A stretch of DNA of 58,292 nt from SAR202 cluster bacterium (lineage in GTDB: Bacteria; Chloroflexota; Dehalococcoidia; Lucifugimonadales; OSU-TB39): the NCBI GenBank assembly GCA_009392195.1, contig VFGY01000020.1:1-58292 (forward strand). The letters are read 5' to 3'. Of the stretch, positions 55,447 to 58,292 are shown one piece after another. Within the stretch, counting starts at the first letter, position 1; the number at the start of each line of letters is the position of its first letter. The notes beneath the pieces are model-generated. The model ran no database searches, was not told the origin of the DNA, and saw only the letters and a program-made list of their open reading frames with translations. A program made the position numbers and the translations under genes.

Positions 55447-55950
55447 TTAACTTAATTGAAGCCTCTCTCCATCAATCTCTATTTTTTTGGAACCAGATTC
55501 AATTATAACCTTGCTACATCTCTTTAATTCGCGATACACCTGATACATCCTTATTTCTACATCAGATTTAGATTTTGGGTCCCATAATTTTGGAGAAGCA
55601 TCTCCCCATAATCCTGGTTGGGGTAAAGTCCTTATAAAAGCAATGAATTCTAAAACAAATTTATTAAACACCTTCTTAGAAAGATTTTCATTAACCTTTC
55701 TTTCAAGTACGTCTATAAAAATCATTTCGAACTTAAAAGCAATATCAAAATCAAGGTTTGAAATGACTAACGTGTGTTTTTTTTCTTCATTAAAATCATT
55801 TTGAATAACACCGTCAGATATAGCTATTTCTCTTATTGCAGCTTGCAAAGTACGTAACAAAGAGGAAATATAAGAAACCGACAAGTCTTTTTCATAAATG
55901 TACAAACTCAACTTATTTTTTGAAGAATTTTGATTAATTGCATCTACCAT
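55447..55950 (-). CDS. uncharacterised protein between selB and nurA
   Basis: The 167-residue soluble protein is not recognised. It is predicted mostly helical (SSLLRTLQAAIREIAISDG, FNKFVLEFIAFIRTLPQPG) with a final beta hairpin (KVIIESGSKKIEIDGERLQL). An AAAGGTGA site sits close before the ATG, so it is probably translated. Same-strand placement in a tight cluster suggests a link to NurA/HerA or to SelB. I cannot assign a function. Confidence 0.55.
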   Translation of the reverse strand: MVDAINQNSSKNKLSLYIYEKDLSVSYISSLLRTLQAAIREIAISDGVIQNDFNEEKKHTLVISNLDFDIAFKFEMIFIDVLERKVNENLSKKVFNKFVLEFIAFIRTLPQPGLWGDASPKLWDPKSKSDVEIRMYQVYRELKRCSKVIIESGSKKIEIDGERLQLS

Positions 55951-56002
55951 ATGTCACCTTTAAATTTGTTACCCCATTATAGCGAATTGCAAACAATATA
56001 AG

Positions 56003-57865
56003 TCAAAGTAAAACACGCTTATCACCAATTCTTTTTGTGAAGTGTTGTGCATCCAAATATTCCATTAAAGCGAGAGCATATTTCCTACTTGCTTTAAACA
56101 TATCTCTAACTTCTCCAACAGAAATTTCTTCGCATAACTCTAAATGATTTTTTATTCGTTGTACCATTTCACAATAAACATCATAATGGTAAATTATCGA
56201 TTCACTTATCCTAACCACTCGATTCTGATTTTCCAATAATACTAAAATGTCATCATCAATTTTGATATCTATAGATGGAGAATATCTTTTTTGTTTTAAT
56301 TCCAATAAATAAGCATCAATTATTTCGGTTTGTTGTCTAGTCAAAACAGGTTCATACCCAAATTTCGATACAAATTTATTTTTATCTTCTACGATACAAT
56401 CAAACGTCAATTTATTGATTATCACATTAAATAATTTAGGTGTTAAATCTAATTCTTGCCTAAGTTCAGCCCTTGCGATTCCAACCCGTAAGGGGAATTT
56501 AAGGTGATATCGTTCTAGTAATTTTAAAATATTATTAGTGTACTTTACCCAACCCGAAGAAGTTACAACAATAGATTTTTCTATAGAATCCCCTTCTACT
56601 ATCGATATTAATTCGCCGTCATCTAACATCGAACCCAATATTTCTTTTAACTCTAATATGCCAATTTTAAGTTGCTTTTCTATCATTTCAACTTCTAAAG
56701 GCCCATTATCTTCTAAAACCACTTTCACCATTTCATTGATTGACCCATGTGAAATCAACCCCAACCTATTTATTATTCTTACATCTCCTCTTTTATGCCG
56801 TTTTGGATTTAAATCTAAAACCACCCCACCTCCTAAAGTAAACATGTTAGTCCTGATTACAAAATGATCACCCCTAGAAATAACCAATGGCCTATCAAAT
56901 TTCAATTGAACATACCCGGTATCTCCAGCGTTTAATTCATTTGATTCAATCAGCCTTATTTTAGTTATGCATTCATTTGTACCAGTATGAATATTTACCG
57001 ACATATTGTTTTTTATAGCATTGGGATATGTATGTAGTACATGTAATTTTGCGTCTACTATAAAAGCCTTCCCCAAAAGCCCCGATTTACTTAGAACATC
57101 ACCACGTTGTATTTGATTGTGATTAACATTAGATAAATTTACTGCTACTCTTTCTCCAGGTTTAGCTAAATCAACAACTTCGTTGTGAACTTGCAACCCT
57201 CTAATCCTAGAAGTCTGGTCAGACAAAACAAGCTCAACATCATCTCCAACAGTTAAATTCCCATCTAAAAGTGTTCCCGTTACGACAGTACCAAATCCAC
57301 TTTTCGAAAAAGACCTATCAACCCATAATCTAGGTTTACCAATATCGACTTTCGAATCACTTAACTTCAAAATACTTCCGATTGCCGTTATCATTTCTTC
57401 TAAACCCTTATTATTGATTGATGAAACTGGAAATATTTTTGAATTTTCTAATAGTGACCCTTTTAACATCTTTTCCACATCTGACTTGACTAAATCCAAC
57501 CATTGTTCATCTACTAGATCGCACTTAGTCAAAGCCACCACACTCCTCTTCACCCCAAGTAGATTCAAGATCTGAAAATGTTCTAACGTCTGAGGCATAA
57601 CTGATTCATCAGCAGCAATAACAATAAGAGCAAGATCTATTGCTCCAGCACCTGCGAGCATATTAGCAATGAATTTTTTATGCCCCGGAACATCAATAAA
57701 GCTGACACTTAATCCATTAGGTAATTCAAGCCAAGCAAATCCTAAATCAATACTCAGCCCACGATTCTTCTCTTCAGACAACCGATCAGTTTCCATACCA
57801 GTAATTGCTTTTACTAGAGTGGTTTTGCCGTGATCAACATGACCGGCAGTACCAATAACGTACAA
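56003..57865 (-). CDS. selB: selenocysteine-specific elongation factor SelB
   Basis: Delivers Sec-tRNA to UGA codons marked by a SECIS hairpin. In 620 residues, GTPase motifs are GTAGHVDHGKTT (5-16), RGLSIDLGFA (35-44), DVPGH (58-62) and TKCD (113-116). EF-Tu-like domains II-III follow, then a C-terminal set of winged helices ending EISVGEVRDMFKASRKYALALMEYL in part. The length equals that of E. coli SelB (614). The start is TTG (57865). selA, selD and selC are not in the window. First gene of the five-gene leftward cluster. Confidence 0.95.
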   Translation of the reverse strand: MYVIGTAGHVDHGKTTLVKAITGMETDRLSEEKNRGLSIDLGFAWLELPNGLSVSFIDVPGHKKFIANMLAGAGAIDLALIVIAADESVMPQTLEHFQILNLLGVKRSVVALTKCDLVDEQWLDLVKSDVEKMLKGSLLENSKIFPVSSINNKGLEEMITAIGSILKLSDSKVDIGKPRLWVDRSFSKSGFGTVVTGTLLDGNLTVGDDVELVLSDQTSRIRGLQVHNEVVDLAKPGERVAVNLSNVNHNQIQRGDVLSKSGLLGKAFIVDAKLHVLHTYPNAIKNNMSVNIHTGTNECITKIRLIESNELNAGDTGYVQLKFDRPLVISRGDHFVIRTNMFTLGGGVVLDLNPKRHKRGDVRIINRLGLISHGSINEMVKVVLEDNGPLEVEMIEKQLKIGILELKEILGSMLDDGELISIVEGDSIEKSIVVTSSGWVKYTNNILKLLERYHLKFPLRVGIARAELRQELDLTPKLFNVIINKLTFDCIVEDKNKFVSKFGYEPVLTRQQTEIIDAYLLELKQKRYSPSIDIKIDDDILVLLENQNRVVRISESIIYHYDVYCEMVQRIKNHLELCEEISVGEVRDMFKASRKYALALMEYLDAQHFTKRIGDKRVLL

Positions 57866-57983
57866 ATGATCTCACAATTAATCGAATTTAAACACCGAAA
57901 CGAAGTTATGATAATTCATTGACTACCCAAAAACTGAATCTACAAATCACAATTTTCATATTCAACCTATAGTATATTTACAC

Positions 57984-58012
57984 TTGTGATAGTTTCGTCT
58001 GATTGCTAGACT
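57984..58012 (+). promoter_or_regulatory. putative promoter of tRNA-Lys
   Basis: TTGTGA (57984-57989), a 17-base spacer, and TAGACT (58007-58012) preceded by TG (extended -10), ending 22 bases before the tRNA. Each hexamer matches consensus at four positions. Confidence 0.5.
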
Positions 58013-58034
58013 TAGATTTTCAACAAAAGTAAAT

Positions 58035-58107
58035 GGCCCGCTAGCTCAATTGGCAGAGCAATTGACTCTTAATCAATAGGTTCTCGGTTCAAGTCCGAGG
58101 CGGGTCA
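58035..58107 (+). tRNA. tRNA-Lys (CTT)
   Basis: Acceptor GGCCCGC/GCGGGTC, anticodon stem ATTGA/TCAAT with loop CTCTTAA (anticodon CTT), T-arm CTCGG/CCGAG. CCA is not encoded. It lies 170 bases from the selB start, in the opposite orientation. Confidence 0.95.
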
Positions 58108-58203
58108 CACCAACTCTATACAGCCAAATCCCTATCTAAATTACCTATGTTACGACTATTCTCCTTCGCTGTTTATGTCGATTATTTTAGCAGAAATCGT
58201 GTG

Positions 58204-58224
58204 CCAACATACCAACCAACATAC
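58204..58224. repeat. 9-bp direct repeat CCAACATAC downstream of tRNA-Lys
   Basis: CCAACATAC at 58204-58212 and 58216-58224 (12-base period) lies about 100 bases after a tRNA 3' end. Short repeats beside tRNA genes can be integrase arm sites, but no integrase is seen before the window ends. The remainder of 58108-58292 shows no gene. Confidence 0.3.
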
Positions 58225-58292
58225 TTTTTTGAATATTTGGTTACATTAAACATAATTAATTAGTTATTTCTGTGCAGCAATTGATTACCCGG

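Noticed and set aside
57866-58034. tRNA-Sec (selC) next to selB
   Set aside because: No long acceptor/variable-arm cloverleaf with a TCA anticodon can be built; the nearby tRNA is a normal tRNA-Lys.
58108-58292. Integrated element or attachment site after tRNA-Lys
   Set aside because: There is a short direct repeat, but no integrase and no duplicate of the tRNA 3' end before the window stops.

Overview
The window is an AT-rich, gene-dense bacterial chromosome segment with about 50 protein genes and eight tRNA genes. No gene-free stretch exceeds about 300 bases. I saw no rRNA, CRISPR array, insertion sequence or prophage. Gene content suggests a free-living, probably marine, member of Chloroflexota (Dehalococcoidia, SAR202-like). 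Pointers are a galactonate-dehydratase-like enolase-superfamily enzyme, several dihydrodipicolinate-synthase-family and class III aminotransferase paralogues, small sugar-active operons, a HerA/NurA pair and a Ccm cytochrome c system. The taxonomic call is inference from gene content; no rRNA or ribosomal protein is present. TTG starts are common (about ten genes).

Layout: (1) 1-3000, tRNA-Cys and tRNA-Leu, then a leftward operon (creatininase-family hydrolase, Asp-box sialidase-like protein, aldolase of the N-acetylneuraminate lyase/DapA family). (2) 3.1-11.8 kb, asd-dapA (lysine/diaminopimelate), purA, malate synthase, a NYN-domain nuclease, and two tandem class III aminotransferases. (3) 11.9-12.6 kb, five tRNAs (Met, Val, Leu, Arg, Val), including an unusual Arg anticodon GCG. 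(4) 12.6-14.5 kb, aldo/keto reductase plus a third DapA-family aldolase. (5) 14.7-23.5 kb, dnaE, an O6-alkylguanine methyltransferase, a decaprenyl-phosphoribose-synthase-like UbiA protein, a membrane iron-sulfur oxidoreductase, a P-loop kinase-like protein and galU. (6) 23.7-31.9 kb, a beta-propeller sugar-active protein, a geranylgeranyl-reductase-family flavoprotein, a VanZ-like protein, and the leftward run ispH-comB-(TIM-barrel hydrolase)-(2-hydroxyacid dehydrogenase)-ridA. (7) 32-39.5 kb, aspartate aminotransferase, nadE, and the glycine cleavage genes gcvT-H-PA-PB. (8) 39.4-43.7 kb, a MidA-like methyltransferase, citrate synthase and a ThDP enzyme. (9) 43.9-50.7 kb, a c-type cytochrome biogenesis locus split into ccdA-ccmA-ccmB (rightward) and ccmC-ccmD-like-ccmE (leftward), with a 2-oxoacid:ferredoxin oxidoreductase (korAB-type) between the halves. 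(10) 50.8-52 kb, the enolase-superfamily dehydratase. (11) 52-57.9 kb, a leftward cluster of selB, an unknown gene, nurA, a HAS-barrel-like gene and herA, followed by tRNA-Lys.

Together the genes describe an aerobic or microaerobic heterotroph. Citrate synthase, a KGOR-type enzyme and malate synthase belong to the TCA/glyoxylate network. The sugar-acid, aminotransferase and aldolase paralogues point to scavenging of organic matter. The iron-sulfur oxidoreductase and Ccm genes point to membrane electron transport with c-type cytochromes. The two items most worth follow-up are the CxxxY-type CcmE with its split Ccm locus, and the five-gene SelB/NurA/HAS-barrel/HerA cluster. No recognisable transcription factor is encoded anywhere in the window.
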